A stretch of DNA of 64,000 nt from Pseudomonas sp. MH9.2 (GCF_034353875.1 NZ_CP133784.1:4554501-4618500), one strand, 5' to 3'. Counted from the stretch's first letter, positions 12,034 to 21,456 are shown. The notes: a model not told the origin generated them from the sequence alone. Translations and numbers: made by a program.

Positions 12034-12597
12034 TCAGGGACGGATCTCGACCATGGTGCCGTCTTTGACCAGATCCCAGAGCTCGCGCATGTCGGTATTT
12101 TTCATGGCGATGCAGCCGTCGGTCCAGTCCAGGGTCTGGAAATACCACTCCGGGTAATCATCGTTGACCGGCGTGCCGTGGATCATGATCATGCTGCCCG
12201 GGCTGACGCCATCGCGTCGGGCGCGCGCCGAGTCGCTGATGTTCGGGTAGGAGATATGCATCGACAGGTTGTAACTGTCGCTGACCTTGCGCCAGTCCAG
12301 CCAGTAAAGACCTTCCGGGGTGCGCTTGTCGCCTTCTCGAAGCTTTTGCCCCTTGGGCACTTTACCCAGCGAAATGCGGTAGGTCTTGAGCGCCGCGCCG
12401 TCGCTGATCAACTGCAGTTGATGTGCCGATTTCAGAATCAGTATTTTATCGATGTTTTGAGCAGCGATGCTGTGCGTGTTGATGACTGCTCCACCAATGA
12501 ACCTCTGTTCACTGCCCTTGGGCAGTCTGGTTTCGGTGAATGCAGCTTGAGACAGCGGAACGACGCAACTACATAAAAGGGCAAGCAACCAACGCAT
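12034..12597 (-). CDS. Periplasmic L,D-transpeptidase (YkuD domain)
   Basis: A 187-residue exported protein with a signal peptide MRWLLALLCSCVVPLSQA. The YkuD catalytic motif is present as IHGTP followed about 20 residues later by TDGCIAMKN, with the nucleophilic cysteine in DGC. This variant is common in the YafK-like branch rather than the SHGC form of classic Ykud enzymes. Likely roles are 3-3 cross-linking of peptidoglycan or attachment and release of an outer-membrane protein; which one cannot be told. An upstream TTG at 12616-12618 is in frame but gives a worse signal peptide. It follows the Nudix gene on the same strand with a 58-base gap holding a GGGCAGCG / CGCTGCCC hairpin (12624-12646). 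Confidence 0.85.
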   Translation of the reverse strand: MRWLLALLCSCVVPLSQAAFTETRLPKGSEQRFIGGAVINTHSIAAQNIDKILILKSAHQLQLISDGAALKTYRISLGKVPKGQKLREGDKRTPEGLYWLDWRKVSDSYNLSMHISYPNISDSARARRDGVSPGSMIMIHGTPVNDDYPEWYFQTLDWTDGCIAMKNTDMRELWDLVKDGTMVEIRP

Positions 12598-12655
12598 CGA
12601 AACGGTATCCCTGAGCAATGTATGGGCAGCGCTACACGCGCTGCCCGCGGAGTAA

Positions 12656-13207
12656 TTAGGTCTTTTTTATCTGCTGCAACGGTGCCAGAGACTCAGTTCG
12701 CACTGGGTAGACCTGCTGGATCCGGTCGGCAAAGAAGCATTCTAAGGTACGTTTTACCGTCATGAAAGCCAGCTCGGACCATGGAATGTCAGCCTCGTCG
12801 AAAAGCCGCACCTCCAGGCTCTCTACCCCGGCGGCAAACTCCAGATCTACCAGCTCGGCGCGATAAAACACGTGTACCTGACTGATGTGCGGTACATCGA
12901 CCAGCATGTACAGGCTCAGGTTGCGCAGCGTGGCGCAGGCTTCTTCCGCCGTTTCGCGGCGGGCGGCCTGTTCGACCGTTTCCCCGTTTTCCATGAAACC
13001 GGCTGGTAAGGTCCAGTACCCCATGCGCGGCTCGATGGCGCGACGGCATAGAAGCACCTGCGAGCCCCAGATTGGCAGGCTCCCGGCGACGATATTAGGG
13101 TTCTGATAATGGACGGTCTGGCAATGCTCGCAGACGTAACGTAAGCGGCTATCGCCTTCGGGGATGCGCTGAATGACCGGGTTGCCGCACTGGCTGCAGA
13201 ATTTCAT
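12656..13207 (-). CDS. Nudix hydrolase with N-terminal zinc ribbon
   Basis: A 183-residue protein. It begins MKFCSQCGNPV with a second CEHC knuckle about 25 residues on, forming a zinc ribbon as in NudC-like enzymes. The Nudix box follows as GFMENGETVEQAARRETAEEACA, with the metal-binding REtaEE core intact. The box normally closes with G plus a hydrophobic residue, here replaced by CA. Substrate is unknown; NADH pyrophosphatase-like or RNA-cap-like activity is possible from the zinc-ribbon architecture, but this protein is shorter than NudC. It is divergent from the CoA pyrophosphatase gene. Confidence 0.85.
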   Translation of the reverse strand: MKFCSQCGNPVIQRIPEGDSRLRYVCEHCQTVHYQNPNIVAGSLPIWGSQVLLCRRAIEPRMGYWTLPAGFMENGETVEQAARRETAEEACATLRNLSLYMLVDVPHISQVHVFYRAELVDLEFAAGVESLEVRLFDEADIPWSELAFMTVKRTLECFFADRIQQVYPVRTESLAPLQQIKKT

Positions 13208-13376
13208 GCTGAACGTCGATTCCTGAAATCAGTCGCTATCTTGGCGTGCCGCACCGGGGTCGGCAAGCTGAGCTTACACAAGCAGGTCCAATCAGTTGCC
13301 GGGTTGTCCTACAAGGGGTTGGGCGTATCGCCGCTTTGGTGCATTATGCCAGTTAGGCAACAGATCGAGATTTCCC

Positions 13377-13976
13377 ATGCTGGACGAGCTACTTCGCCGT
13401 GTAAGCAGTCATACGCCGCGTACTCTGGAAACGGATCGACGTTTCCCCGAGGCCGCTGTCCTAGTGCCCATCACTCGGAGTGATGAGCCGGAGTTGATCC
13501 TGACCCTGCGCGCCAGCGGGCTTTCGACCCATGGCGGCGAAGTCGCCTTCCCTGGTGGGCGGCGTGATCCCGAAGACCCGGACCTGATTTTTACGGCCTT
13601 GCGTGAGGCCGAGGAAGAAATCGGTCTGCCGCCTGGTCTGGTCGAGGTGATCGGCCCGCTCAGTCCGTTGATCTCTTTGCACGGAATCAGGGTCACGCCT
13701 TACGTAGGCATCATCCCTGACTTCGTCGAATACCAGGCCAACGATGCCGAGATTGCGGCTGTCTTCAGCGTGCCTCTGGCGTTCTTTCGCGAGGACCCGC
13801 GTGAGCATACTCACCGTATCGATTACCAGGGTCGTAGTTGGTATGTGCCCAGCTATCGTTTCGGTGAATTCAAAATATGGGGTCTGACAGCGATCATGAT
13901 CGTCGAACTGGTCAATGTGCTGTACGACGCCGACATCAGCCTGCACACGCCGCCTGAGCGTTTTATCAATATTTGA
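13377..13976 (+). CDS. CoA pyrophosphatase-type Nudix hydrolase
   Basis: A 199-residue Nudix protein of the YeaB/NudL type. The CoA-specific UPF0035 motif is visible as [20 protein letters not shown], immediately followed by the Nudix box with REAEEEIGL. Such enzymes split CoA or acyl-CoA into phosphopantetheine and 3',5'-ADP. The start at 13377 (MLDELLRRV) is the family start; an earlier in-frame ATG at 13296 adds an unrelated extension. It is followed after 37 bases by the gamma-carbonic anhydrase gene and may share its transcript. Confidence 0.9.
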   Translation: MLDELLRRVSSHTPRTLETDRRFPEAAVLVPITRSDEPELILTLRASGLSTHGGEVAFPGGRRDPEDPDLIFTALREAEEEIGLPPGLVEVIGPLSPLISLHGIRVTPYVGIIPDFVEYQANDAEIAAVFSVPLAFFREDPREHTHRIDYQGRSWYVPSYRFGEFKIWGLTAIMIVELVNVLYDADISLHTPPERFINI

Positions 13977-14013
13977 TACTTACCCACGGCCTGCGGGCCA
14001 TGAGGAAACCACT

Positions 14014-14538
14014 ATGAAATATCGCTTGGGAGATTCCCATGTCGACACTCATCCGCAAAGCTGGGTTGCGCCTACTGCCACCCTGATTGGCAAGGTCAAG
14101 CTCGAAGCCGGTGCCAGCGTTTGGTTTGGCGCCGTATTGCGTGGCGACAACGAGCTGATCCATATCGGTGAGAACAGCAACGTACAAGATGGCACGGTGA
14201 TGCACACCGACATGGGGTCGCCGCTGATCATCGGCAAAAATGTCACCATCGGCCATAACGTCATGCTGCATGGCTGCACCGTGGGCGATTGCAGCTTGAT
14301 CGGCATCAATTCGGTCATCCTTAACGGTGCCAAGATCGGCAACTATTGCATCATCGGCGCCAACTCGCTGATTGGCGAGGGCAAGGAAATCCCCGACGGC
14401 TCACTGGTCATGGGCTCGCCCGGCAAAGTGGTGCGCGAACTGACGGACGCGCAGAAAAAAATGCTTGAAGCCAGTGCTGCGCATTACGTGCACAACGCCC
14501 AGCGCTATGCGCGTGATCTGGCCCCGCAGGAAGACTGA
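14014..14538 (+). CDS. Gamma-carbonic anhydrase family hexapeptide-repeat protein
   Basis: A 174-residue left-handed beta-helix protein. Hexapeptide repeats run from about residue 15 to 130 (for example [41 protein letters not shown]). Candidate zinc histidines lie in DGTVMHTD and IGHNVMLHG, as in the gamma-CA/YrdA/PaaY group. Many members are zinc proteins with weak or no carbonic anhydrase activity, so the reaction is uncertain. The start has a TGAGGAAACC ribosome site. The TGA shares its last base with the ATG of the DUF1289 gene, so the two are translationally linked. Confidence 0.88.
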   Translation: MKYRLGDSHVDTHPQSWVAPTATLIGKVKLEAGASVWFGAVLRGDNELIHIGENSNVQDGTVMHTDMGSPLIIGKNVTIGHNVMLHGCTVGDCSLIGINSVILNGAKIGNYCIIGANSLIGEGKEIPDGSLVMGSPGKVVRELTDAQKKMLEASAAHYVHNAQRYARDLAPQED

Positions 14539-14750
14539 TGAGTGTCGAGCGACCGGTTGCTTCGCCGTGTGTGAATATTTGCGCGCTGGACGAGGCGGAC
14601 ATCTGTCTGGGCTGCCAGCGCACCGTTGAGGAAATTACCCGCTGGAGTCGCATGGACAATACTGAGCGCCGCGTGGTGCTTGGACGCTGTCATGAGCGAG
14701 CGCGGGACAGTGGCATGCTGTGGACGGTGGGTGTGAAAACCACTCCTTGA
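14538..14750 (+). CDS. Small cysteine-rich DUF1289 protein
   Basis: A 70-residue protein with the DUF1289 signature SPCVNICALDEADICLGCQRT and a following EITRWSRM. Its cysteines (CVNIC, CLGC) are arranged to bind a metal, probably zinc or an iron-sulphur centre. The function of the family is not known. It starts in the TGATG junction with the gamma-carbonic anhydrase gene. Confidence 0.88.
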   Translation: MSVERPVASPCVNICALDEADICLGCQRTVEEITRWSRMDNTERRVVLGRCHERARDSGMLWTVGVKTTP

Positions 14751-14881
14751 TTCTGGCGCCTCACTTTTTCGGGACGAGGCCCAAGTGATCGGCTTCGTGG
14801 TAAATTGCGCGCCTTTCTTCTCCCCATGAGTCGCCCACCAATGGCGGGCTGGCTCGATGATCTGCTCCACGAGGACCTGAG

Positions 14882-16063
14882 ATGACTCAAATCGGAACGC
14901 CACTGTCGCCTACCGCGACGCGCGTATTGCTCTGCGGTTGCGGCGAGCTTGGCAAGGAGGTGGTGATCGAACTGCAACGCCTGGGCGTCGAAGTGATCGC
15001 TGTTGACCGTTATGCCAACGCTCCAGCCATGCAGGTCGCGCATCGTAGTCATGTAATCAACATGCTCGACGGTGCCGCCTTGCGCGCAGTGATCGAGGCC
15101 GAGAAGCCGCATTATATCGTCCCGGAAATCGAAGCCATTGCGACCGCGACCCTGGTCGAGCTGGAGTCCGAAGGTTTTACCGTGATCCCCACTGCCCGGG
15201 CAGCTCTGTTGACGATGAACCGCGAAGGCATTCGTCGTCTGGCCGCTGAAGAACTGGATCTGCCGACTTCGCCGTATCATTTCGCCGACACCTTTGAAGA
15301 CTACCGTCAGGCGGTTGAGAACCTCGGTTTCCCGTGTGTGGTCAAGCCGGTGATGAGTTCGTCGGGTAAAGGCCAAAGCCTGCTCAAAAGCACTGACGAC
15401 GTGCAAGGTGCCTGGGATTATGCGCAGGAAGGCGGCCGTGCCGGTAAGGGGCGTGTGATCATCGAGGGGTTCATCGATTTCGATTACGAAATCACCCTGC
15501 TGACTGTGCGCCATATTGGCGGCACTACCTTCTGTGCGCCGGTCGGGCATCGTCAGGAGAAGGGCGACTATCAGGAATCCTGGCAGCCGCAGGTCATGAG
15601 CCCGGTTGCTTTGGCTGAGTCCGAGCGGGTTGCACGCGCCGTGACCGAGGCCTTGGGTGGCCGTGGTCTGTTTGGCGTCGAGTTGTTCATCAAGGGTGAT
15701 CAGGTCTGGTTCAGCGAAGTCTCGCCGCGTCCACATGACACCGGCCTGGTGACCCTGATCTCTCAGGACCTGTCGCAGTTCGCGCTGCATGCGCGGGCGA
15801 TCCTCGGCCTGCCGATCCCCTTGATCCGTCAGTTCGGACCCTCGGCTTCGGCAGTGATTCTGGTGGAAGGCAAATCCACGCAAACCAGTTTCGCCAACCT
15901 GGGTGCTGCCTTGAGCGAGCCCGACACCGCGTTACGCCTGTTCGGCAAACCGGAAGTCAATGGTCAGCGGCGCATGGGTGTGGCCCTGGCTCGCGACGAG
16001 ACCATCGAAGCCGCCCGCGCCAAAGCGACGCGTGCGTCCAAAGCGGTGAAGGTTCAGCTATAA
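14882..16063 (+). CDS. purT: Formate-dependent phosphoribosylglycinamide formyltransferase
   Basis: PurT makes formyl-GAR from GAR, formate and ATP, an alternative to folate-dependent PurN. The 393 residues form an ATP-grasp enzyme. The N-terminal fold starts [21 protein letters not shown], the central ATP-binding part has [12 protein letters not shown], and the metal-binding end reads [15 protein letters not shown], all typical of PurT. The start is preceded by GAGGACCTGAG. It is convergent with the MFS gene across a strong palindrome. Confidence 0.97.
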   Translation: MTQIGTPLSPTATRVLLCGCGELGKEVVIELQRLGVEVIAVDRYANAPAMQVAHRSHVINMLDGAALRAVIEAEKPHYIVPEIEAIATATLVELESEGFTVIPTARAALLTMNREGIRRLAAEELDLPTSPYHFADTFEDYRQAVENLGFPCVVKPVMSSSGKGQSLLKSTDDVQGAWDYAQEGGRAGKGRVIIEGFIDFDYEITLLTVRHIGGTTFCAPVGHRQEKGDYQESWQPQVMSPVALAESERVARAVTEALGGRGLFGVELFIKGDQVWFSEVSPRPHDTGLVTLISQDLSQFALHARAILGLPIPLIRQFGPSASAVILVEGKSTQTSFANLGAALSEPDTALRLFGKPEVNGQRRMGVALARDETIEAARAKATRASKAVKVQL

Positions 16064-16079
16064 CTGCAACTGCAACTGC

Positions 16080-16110
16080 GAATTGCCTGACGCTGTGCGT
16101 CAGGCAATTC
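16080..16110. terminator. 14-bp palindrome between convergent purT and the MFS gene
   Basis: GAATTGCCTGACGC (16080-16093), loop TGT, then GCGTCAGGCAATTC (16097-16110) gives a perfect 14-bp stem. It contains the MFS stop codon at 16100-16102. There is no long T-tract on either strand, though the AATT ends help; it probably acts as a bidirectional terminator or 3'-end protector. It is preceded by three copies of AACTGC at 16063-16080. Confidence 0.65.
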
Positions 16111-17419
16111 GGTCCAGATCGTTTTCCCGCGTCTCTTTCAGGCACAGCACAGCGATCAAGCTGAGCAAAGCTGCTGCCGACACATACCCGCCAACCCAGC
16201 TCAAGCCGCCCATCGCCACCAGTTTCTGGGCGAAGAAGGGCGCCACTGACGCCCCCACGATACCGCCCAGGTTGTACGCCGCAGATGCGCCGGTATAACG
16301 CACGCGCGTCGGAAACAGTTCAGGCAGCATCGCGCCCATTGGGGCGAAGGTCACGCCCATCAGGAACAGTTCGATGCAAAGGAACAGCGCAACGGCCCAT
16401 GTAGTGCCGTAAGTCAGCAAGGGTTCCATGGTGAAGCCAGACAGGATCGCCAGCACACCGCCAATGATCAGCACCGGTTTGCGCCCGAAACGGTCGCTGG
16501 CCCAGGCCGCCAGGGGTGTGGCTGCGGCCATGAACAGTACGGCAAAGCACAGCAGGCCAAGGAACGTCTCGCGACTGTAACCGAGGGTCGATACGCCGTA
16601 GCTCAGGGAGAACACAGTCGAGATATAGAACAGCGCGTAGCACACCACCATTGATGCCGCGCCCAGCAGCATAGGGCGCCAGTATTGGCTAAGGAGTTCC
16701 GCCAGGGGCATCTTGACCCGCTCGTGTCGGGCGATGGCGTTGGCGAAGATCGGTGTTTCCTCAAGCTTGAGCCTTACGTACAGGCCGACCATCACCAGTA
16801 ACGCGCTGAGCAAAAACGGAACGCGCCAGCCCCAGGAGCGGAACTGTTCGTCATTCAGCGTCATGGCCAGGGTCAGGAACAACCCGTTAGCCGCCAGGAA
16901 CCCAATCGATGGACCCAGTTGCGGGAACATGCCAAACCAGGCGCGCTTGCCCTTGGGGGCGTTTTCGGTAGCGAGCAATGCCGCGCCGCCCCATTCGCCG
17001 CCCAGCCCCAGCCCTTGGCCGAAACGCAATACGCACAACAGAATCGGGGCCCAGGCGCCAATCGTGGCATAGCCCGGCAGCACGCCAATCAGGGTGGTGC
17101 AGATGCCCATCAGCAAGAGCGAGGCCACCAATGTCGATTTGCGGCCGACACGGTCGCCAAAATGGCCGAACAAGGCCGAGCCCAGCGGCCGCGCAAGAAA
17201 GGCGATGCCGAAGGTCAGAAACGCCGACATCATTTGTGCGGTGCCCGACGTCTGCGGGAAGAATACCGGGCCGATGACCAGCGCGGCAGCTGTGGCGTAC
17301 ACGTAAAAATCGTAGAACTCGATGGCGGTGCCAATGAAGCTGGCAACGGCCACGCGCCGGGCCGAGTTGGCCGGTTTGGTCGCTGCGGCATCGTGCTCGA
17401 AAGTGGTGCTATTGGTCAT
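16100..17419 (-). CDS. MFS transporter of the metabolite:H+ symporter (MHS) group
   Basis: A 439-residue inner-membrane carrier with about 12 hydrophobic segments. The MHS hallmarks are present: ASFIGTAIEFYDFYVYATAAAL at the first helix, FGHFGDRVGRKSTLV in the loop between helices 2 and 3, and RFGQGLGLGGEWGGAALLATE. Relatives carry shikimate, citrate, alpha-ketoglutarate or proline/betaine with protons; the substrate here is not determinable and neighbours give no hint. It lies downstream of the CNNM gene on the same strand with a 103-base gap. Confidence 0.9.
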   Translation of the reverse strand: MTNSTTFEHDAAATKPANSARRVAVASFIGTAIEFYDFYVYATAAALVIGPVFFPQTSGTAQMMSAFLTFGIAFLARPLGSALFGHFGDRVGRKSTLVASLLLMGICTTLIGVLPGYATIGAWAPILLCVLRFGQGLGLGGEWGGAALLATENAPKGKRAWFGMFPQLGPSIGFLAANGLFLTLAMTLNDEQFRSWGWRVPFLLSALLVMVGLYVRLKLEETPIFANAIARHERVKMPLAELLSQYWRPMLLGAASMVVCYALFYISTVFSLSYGVSTLGYSRETFLGLLCFAVLFMAAATPLAAWASDRFGRKPVLIIGGVLAILSGFTMEPLLTYGTTWAVALFLCIELFLMGVTFAPMGAMLPELFPTRVRYTGASAAYNLGGIVGASVAPFFAQKLVAMGGLSWVGGYVSAAALLSLIAVLCLKETRENDLDRIA

Positions 17420-17522
17420 CCGAATGTCCCTGTTGGATTTTTGTTTTTATGATGTCGCCAAGGTTCAGCGAGTGGCGCTTTTTCGGGTGCGGCGGTGAAC
17501 AGTCGGCGTGATCGGGAAGCGC

Positions 17523-18770
17523 TTAAACGGCGGCGCGAGTGCTGCTGTTCTGCCACATCAGGACTCGGGTGACCCGATTGTCTTCGGTTTCGAGAATTTC
17601 CAGACGGTATGGCCCGATTTTCACGCATACCGAGCTGTCTGGAATGGTTTCCAGTGCTTCGGTGACCAGGCCATTGAGGGTTTTTGGGCCATCGGAAGGC
17701 AAGTGCCAGCCGAGACTTTTGTTCAATTCGCGAATCGACGCAGCGCCATCAATCACCAGGCGACCGTCGGTTTGCGGGTGGATATGCGGATTGTCGAAGC
17801 TCTGTTCGTTTTCAAACTCACCGACGATTTCTTCAAGGATGTCTTCCAGGCTGACAATGCCAAGCACTTCGCCGTACTCGTCGACGACCACGCCCAGGCG
17901 GCGCTGTTGCTTGTGAAAATTCAGCAGTTGCAGTTGCAGCGGGGTGCTTTCCGGGACGAAATAAGGATCGTAGCAAGCCTCGATCAGGTCTTCTTTGGTC
18001 AGGTCGGCATGCGGCAGCAAATGGCTGATCTGGCGTGTATTGAGTACACCTTCCACTTGGTTGATATCGTTGTGGTACACCGGCAGCCGCGTATGGCGGG
18101 AGATGATCAGTTGTTCGATGATGCGCTGGATCGGGTCATCCAGATTGATGCCGTCGACTTCGCTACGCGGTACCAGAATGTCGTTCACGGTAATGCTGTC
18201 CAGCGCGTGAATGCCCGATAGTACATGTGAGCGGCTGGGCTGGTTATCCTGCTGGCCGTCATGGAGCAAGACCGTCAGCGGTACTTCATTGTCCTTTTTG
18301 CGGGCGTTCGGTTTGTCGCGGATACCGAAGGGTCGCAGTAGCGTGCAGGCGATGGCGGAGAACAGCCAGGCCAAGGGAGAGAGTAGCTTCATGGGCAAGC
18401 GCAGAGTGCTGTTACCCAGCATCAATATCGCTTCCGGGTAACGTGCCGCCAGGGTGCGCGGTATGAATTCGGCAAAGATCAATAGCACACTGCTGACGCC
18501 GATCCACGCCAGCGTAGGCCCGTTGTTGTACCAGAAGTGCAGCGCCAACAGCATGCTGATGATGGTGATCAGTACTTTGATCAGGGTATTGCTCAGGATC
18601 AGGCTGCCCAGCTCAAACGCCAGCTTTGGCATGGAGGTGTCAGTAGCGCGACCGTTCGGACGCACAGCCTTGAGGTACTGGTGTGCGGCGTATACCGCAG
18701 TGAGCAGGCCGGACCAAAGAATCAGCAGGGTCAATACACCAAACATCGGGCCGATGGGCAGGTTATTCAT
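17523..18770 (-). CDS. CNNM/CorC-type membrane protein with CBS domains
   Basis: A 415-residue protein. The N-terminal DUF21/CNNM membrane domain has several hydrophobic segments in residues 5-150. Two CBS domains follow (about 195-330; VNDILVPRSEVDGINLDDP and LGVVVDEYGEVLGIVSLEDI), then a CorC_HlyC domain at the C-terminus (DGRLVIDGAASIRELNKSLGW). Relatives such as YfjD/CorB take part in magnesium or cobalt export or homeostasis. The ATG at 18770 lies 12 bases after the ypjD stop; a TTG six bases earlier is in frame but less likely. Both genes form an operon. Confidence 0.9.
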   Translation of the reverse strand: MNNLPIGPMFGVLTLLILWSGLLTAVYAAHQYLKAVRPNGRATDTSMPKLAFELGSLILSNTLIKVLITIISMLLALHFWYNNGPTLAWIGVSSVLLIFAEFIPRTLAARYPEAILMLGNSTLRLPMKLLSPLAWLFSAIACTLLRPFGIRDKPNARKKDNEVPLTVLLHDGQQDNQPSRSHVLSGIHALDSITVNDILVPRSEVDGINLDDPIQRIIEQLIISRHTRLPVYHNDINQVEGVLNTRQISHLLPHADLTKEDLIEACYDPYFVPESTPLQLQLLNFHKQQRRLGVVVDEYGEVLGIVSLEDILEEIVGEFENEQSFDNPHIHPQTDGRLVIDGAASIRELNKSLGWHLPSDGPKTLNGLVTEALETIPDSSVCVKIGPYRLEILETEDNRVTRVLMWQNSSTRAAV

Positions 18771-18782
18771 GATCAACGCCCG

Positions 18783-19595
18783 TCAGATGTGCAGAATGAA
18801 TTCGCGTACCAGCTTGCTGCCGAAATACGCCAGCATCAGCAGGCAGAAACCGCCTAGGGTCCAGCGAATTGCCTTGTGTCCGCGCCAGCCGAGACGGTTG
18901 CGTCCCCACAGCAGCACGCTGAAAACCACCCAGGCCAGGCAGGCGAGGAGTGTTTTGTGCACCAAGTGCTGGGCGAACAGATTTTCGACAAACAGCCAGC
19001 CCGAGATCAGTGACAGCGAGAGCAGGCCCCATCCTGCCCAGAGGAAACCAAACAGCAGACTTTCCATGGTTTGCAGTGGCGGGAAGTTCTTGATCAGTCC
19101 GGACGGACGTTTGTGTTTGAGTTGGTGATCTTGCACCAGTACCAGCAAGGCCTGAAACACCGCGATGGTGAACATGCCGTATGCCAGGATCGACAGCAGA
19201 ATGTGGGCCAGAATGCCCGGTGCTTCATCGATGGGCTGGACCGTGCCGGTGGGCGCGAACTGTGCTAGCAGCACCGTCGCCAGCCCGAGCGGGAACAGCA
19301 GCACCAGCAGGTTCTCCACGGGTATTCGCGCACAGGCAAGCATGGTCAGGGCAATAACAGCGACCGCGATCAGGCTCGCGGCACTGAAAAAGTCCAGGCC
19401 CAGGCCGACGGGTGTAATCAGCTGGGTGTAAAGACTGAGCCCGTGAGCGATTACAGCGAAGCCGCCGAGCAGGCAAAGTAGACGTTTATCCACCTTTGCA
19501 CCTTGGCGCAGGCGGATGCTTTGATAAAGGGTCGCAGCGGCATATAAGCAGGCGGCGGCGAGACTGGGAAGCAAGCTGGGTGACAAGGGAAGCAT
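18783..19595 (-). CDS. ypjD: YpjD-like inner membrane protein of the cytochrome c assembly (CcsA/CcmC) family
   Basis: A 270-residue polytopic membrane protein (about eight hydrophobic segments) with the fold of the CcsA/CcmC heme-handling family. The conserved IDEAPGILAHILLSILAYG segment and the QHLVHKTLLACLAW stretch give the histidines seen in these proteins. The function in gammaproteobacteria is not settled; the constant pairing with a CorC-like gene suggests a role in metal homeostasis. Start taken at the ATG at 19593-19595 with an ACAGGA ribosome site; a frame extension to 19652 lacks support. It is divergent from ffh. Confidence 0.85.
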   Translation of the reverse strand: MLPLSPSLLPSLAAACLYAAATLYQSIRLRQGAKVDKRLLCLLGGFAVIAHGLSLYTQLITPVGLGLDFFSAASLIAVAVIALTMLACARIPVENLLVLLFPLGLATVLLAQFAPTGTVQPIDEAPGILAHILLSILAYGMFTIAVFQALLVLVQDHQLKHKRPSGLIKNFPPLQTMESLLFGFLWAGWGLLSLSLISGWLFVENLFAQHLVHKTLLACLAWVVFSVLLWGRNRLGWRGHKAIRWTLGGFCLLMLAYFGSKLVREFILHI

Positions 19596-19702
19596 AAATC
19601 CTGTTAGGCAAGCCCGAAAGACGCTGAGTTTGGCATAGAACCGACATTTCACGAAAGACTACAGAAGCAGACTCGATGGTGTCCGTCCAGCAGAGTCTTC
19701 GC

Positions 19703-19771
19703 TATAATCCGTCACCTGCTCAAGTCGCAGGCTCGTCGAACACTGTTTTTAGCCGTTGTTTTCAACAACGG
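19703..19771 (+). promoter_or_regulatory. ffh leader: -10 box and 5' UTR hairpin
   Basis: A perfect TATAAT at 19703-19708 lacks a clear -35 hexamer. Within the resulting leader of about 115 bases, CCGTTGTT (19753-19760), loop TTC and AACAACGG (19764-19771) form a perfect 8-bp hairpin 58 bases before the ffh ATG. Confidence 0.5.
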
Positions 19772-19829
19772 GCCACCACGAGCCGGACCGCACCAACCGG
19801 GGTTCAACTAGAGCCTGAAAGGATCGCGC

Positions 19830-21206
19830 ATGTTTGAAAACCTTACAGACCGCCTCTCGCAGACGCTTCGCCATGTTACCGGCAAGGCGAAGCTGACCGA
19901 GGACAATATCAAAGACACCCTGCGTGAAGTGCGCATGGCTTTGCTTGAAGCCGACGTTGCCTTGCCGGTGGTTAAAGACTTCGTCAATAAGGTCAAGGAC
20001 CGCGCTGTCGGTACCGAGGTGTCGCGCAGCCTGACGCCGGGCCAGGCGTTCGTGAAGATCGTCCAGGCCGAACTCGAAGAGTTGATGGGGGCGGCCAACG
20101 AAGATCTGGTCCTCAACGTCACACCACCGGCCGTGGTCTTGATGGCGGGCTTGCAGGGCGCGGGTAAAACCACCACCGCCGGCAAGCTGGCGCGCTTTCT
20201 CAAAGAGCGCAGAAAGAAAAGCGTGATGGTGGTCTCGGTGGACGTTTATCGTCCTGCGGCCATCAAGCAGTTGGAAACCCTGGCCAACGACATCGGCGTG
20301 ACGTTCTTTCCGTCCGATATCAGCCAGAAGCCGGTAGAGATCGCGCTGGCGGCCATCAAAGAGGCCACGCTCAAATTCATCGACGTGGTGATCGTCGATA
20401 CCGCCGGTCGCTTGCACATCGATGTCGAGATGATGGGCGAGATCCAGGCGTTGCACGCGGCAACCAAGCCAGCTGAAACGCTGTTCGTGGTTGACGCCAT
20501 GACCGGTCAGGATGCGGCCAACACCGCCAAGGCCTTTGGCGATGCGTTGCCGTTGACCGGTGTGATCCTCACCAAAGTCGATGGTGATGCTCGTGGCGGC
20601 GCGGCGCTGTCGGTGCGTGCGATCACCGGCAAACCGATCAAGTTCATCGGTATGGGCGAGAAAAGCGACGCCCTCGAACCGTTCCACCCGGACCGGATCG
20701 CCTCGCGCATCCTCGGTATGGGCGATGTGCTGAGCCTGATCGAACAGGCCGAACAGACTCTCGACAAAGACAAAGCCGATAAACTGGCGAAAAAACTGAA
20801 GAAGGGCAAAGGCTTCGACCTCGAAGACTTCCGCGATCAGTTGCAACAAATGAAAAACATGGGCGGCCTTGGCGGGCTCATGGACAAGCTGCCGAACATG
20901 GGCGGGGTGAATCTGGCTCAGATGGGCAATGCTCAGAACGCCGCTGAAAAGCAATTCAAGCAGATGGAAGCCATCATCAACTCGATGACCCCGGCCGAAC
21001 GCCGTGACCCGGACCTGATCAGCGGTTCGCGCAAGCGCCGGATCTCCATGGGTTCAGGCACTCAGGTGCAGGATATCGGGCGTCTGATCAAGCAGCACAA
21101 GCAGATGCAGAAGATGATGAAAAAATTCTCCGCCAAAGGCGGTATGGCAAAAATGATGCGCGGCATGGGCGGAATGTTGCCCGGCGGCGGCATGCCGAAG
21201 ATGTGA
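19830..21206 (+). CDS. ffh: Signal recognition particle GTPase Ffh
   Basis: Ffh binds 4.5S RNA and signal sequences and delivers ribosomes to FtsY for co-translational membrane insertion. The 458 residues have the N domain (1-90), the G domain with P-loop GLQGAGKTTTAGKLA, DTAGRLH and TKVDGDARGG, and the methionine-rich M domain from about 300 with RKRRISMGSGT for RNA binding. It ends in the usual MRGMGGMLPGGGMPKM tail. It is monocistronic, upstream of the rpsP operon promoter. Confidence 0.98.
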   Translation: MFENLTDRLSQTLRHVTGKAKLTEDNIKDTLREVRMALLEADVALPVVKDFVNKVKDRAVGTEVSRSLTPGQAFVKIVQAELEELMGAANEDLVLNVTPPAVVLMAGLQGAGKTTTAGKLARFLKERRKKSVMVVSVDVYRPAAIKQLETLANDIGVTFFPSDISQKPVEIALAAIKEATLKFIDVVIVDTAGRLHIDVEMMGEIQALHAATKPAETLFVVDAMTGQDAANTAKAFGDALPLTGVILTKVDGDARGGAALSVRAITGKPIKFIGMGEKSDALEPFHPDRIASRILGMGDVLSLIEQAEQTLDKDKADKLAKKLKKGKGFDLEDFRDQLQQMKNMGGLGGLMDKLPNMGGVNLAQMGNAQNAAEKQFKQMEAIINSMTPAERRDPDLISGSRKRRISMGSGTQVQDIGRLIKQHKQMQKMMKKFSAKGGMAKMMRGMGGMLPGGGMPKM

Positions 21207-21245
21207 TTGCATAGCGCGGGAGACTCTTTTCGCGCATCCCTACAC

Positions 21246-21309
21246 GGAGGGTGACCTCCAGTAACCTTGCTTTTTGCAGGGTTGATAAGCCGCTGTTCGC
21301 AGCGGCTCC
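21246..21309 (+). terminator. Cluster of small hairpins after ffh
   Basis: Three stem-loops lie in the ffh-rpsP gap: GGAGG/CCTCC (21246-21259), an imperfect AACCTTGC/GCAGGGTT (around 21262-21282) and AGCCGCTG/CAGCGGCT (around 21290-21309). None has a good T-tract. They may together end or protect the ffh transcript. Confidence 0.4.
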
Positions 21310-21354
21310 ATAGCAGATCTGGATGGCATGCCGATAGGCGCCGGAAAAAGACAT

Positions 21355-21382
21355 TTGCAAATGTCCGGATATTCCTTAGAAT
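21355..21382 (+). promoter_or_regulatory. Promoter of rpsP-rimM-trmD-rplS
   Basis: TTGCAA (21355-21360) and TAGAAT (21377-21382) are 16 bases apart. The transcript would start about 21389, just before a CGGGCA/TGCCCG hairpin (21394-21409) in the leader and about 70 bases before the rpsP ATG. Confidence 0.65.
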
Positions 21383-21456
21383 ATGCGGCCTTTCGGGCAC
21401 CTATGCCCGCTGTGCATCTTAAGATTTGCAGCACCGACTACAGGAACGATGTCCAC

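Noticed and set aside
14690..15883. 397-codon frame antisense to purT
   Set aside because: Same shadow effect; purT on the plus strand has complete family motifs.
16919..17452. 177-codon plus-strand frame over the MFS transporter gene
   Set aside because: The minus strand encodes a full MHS-type carrier; the plus frame has a Gly/Gln/Ala/Arg-rich shadow sequence.
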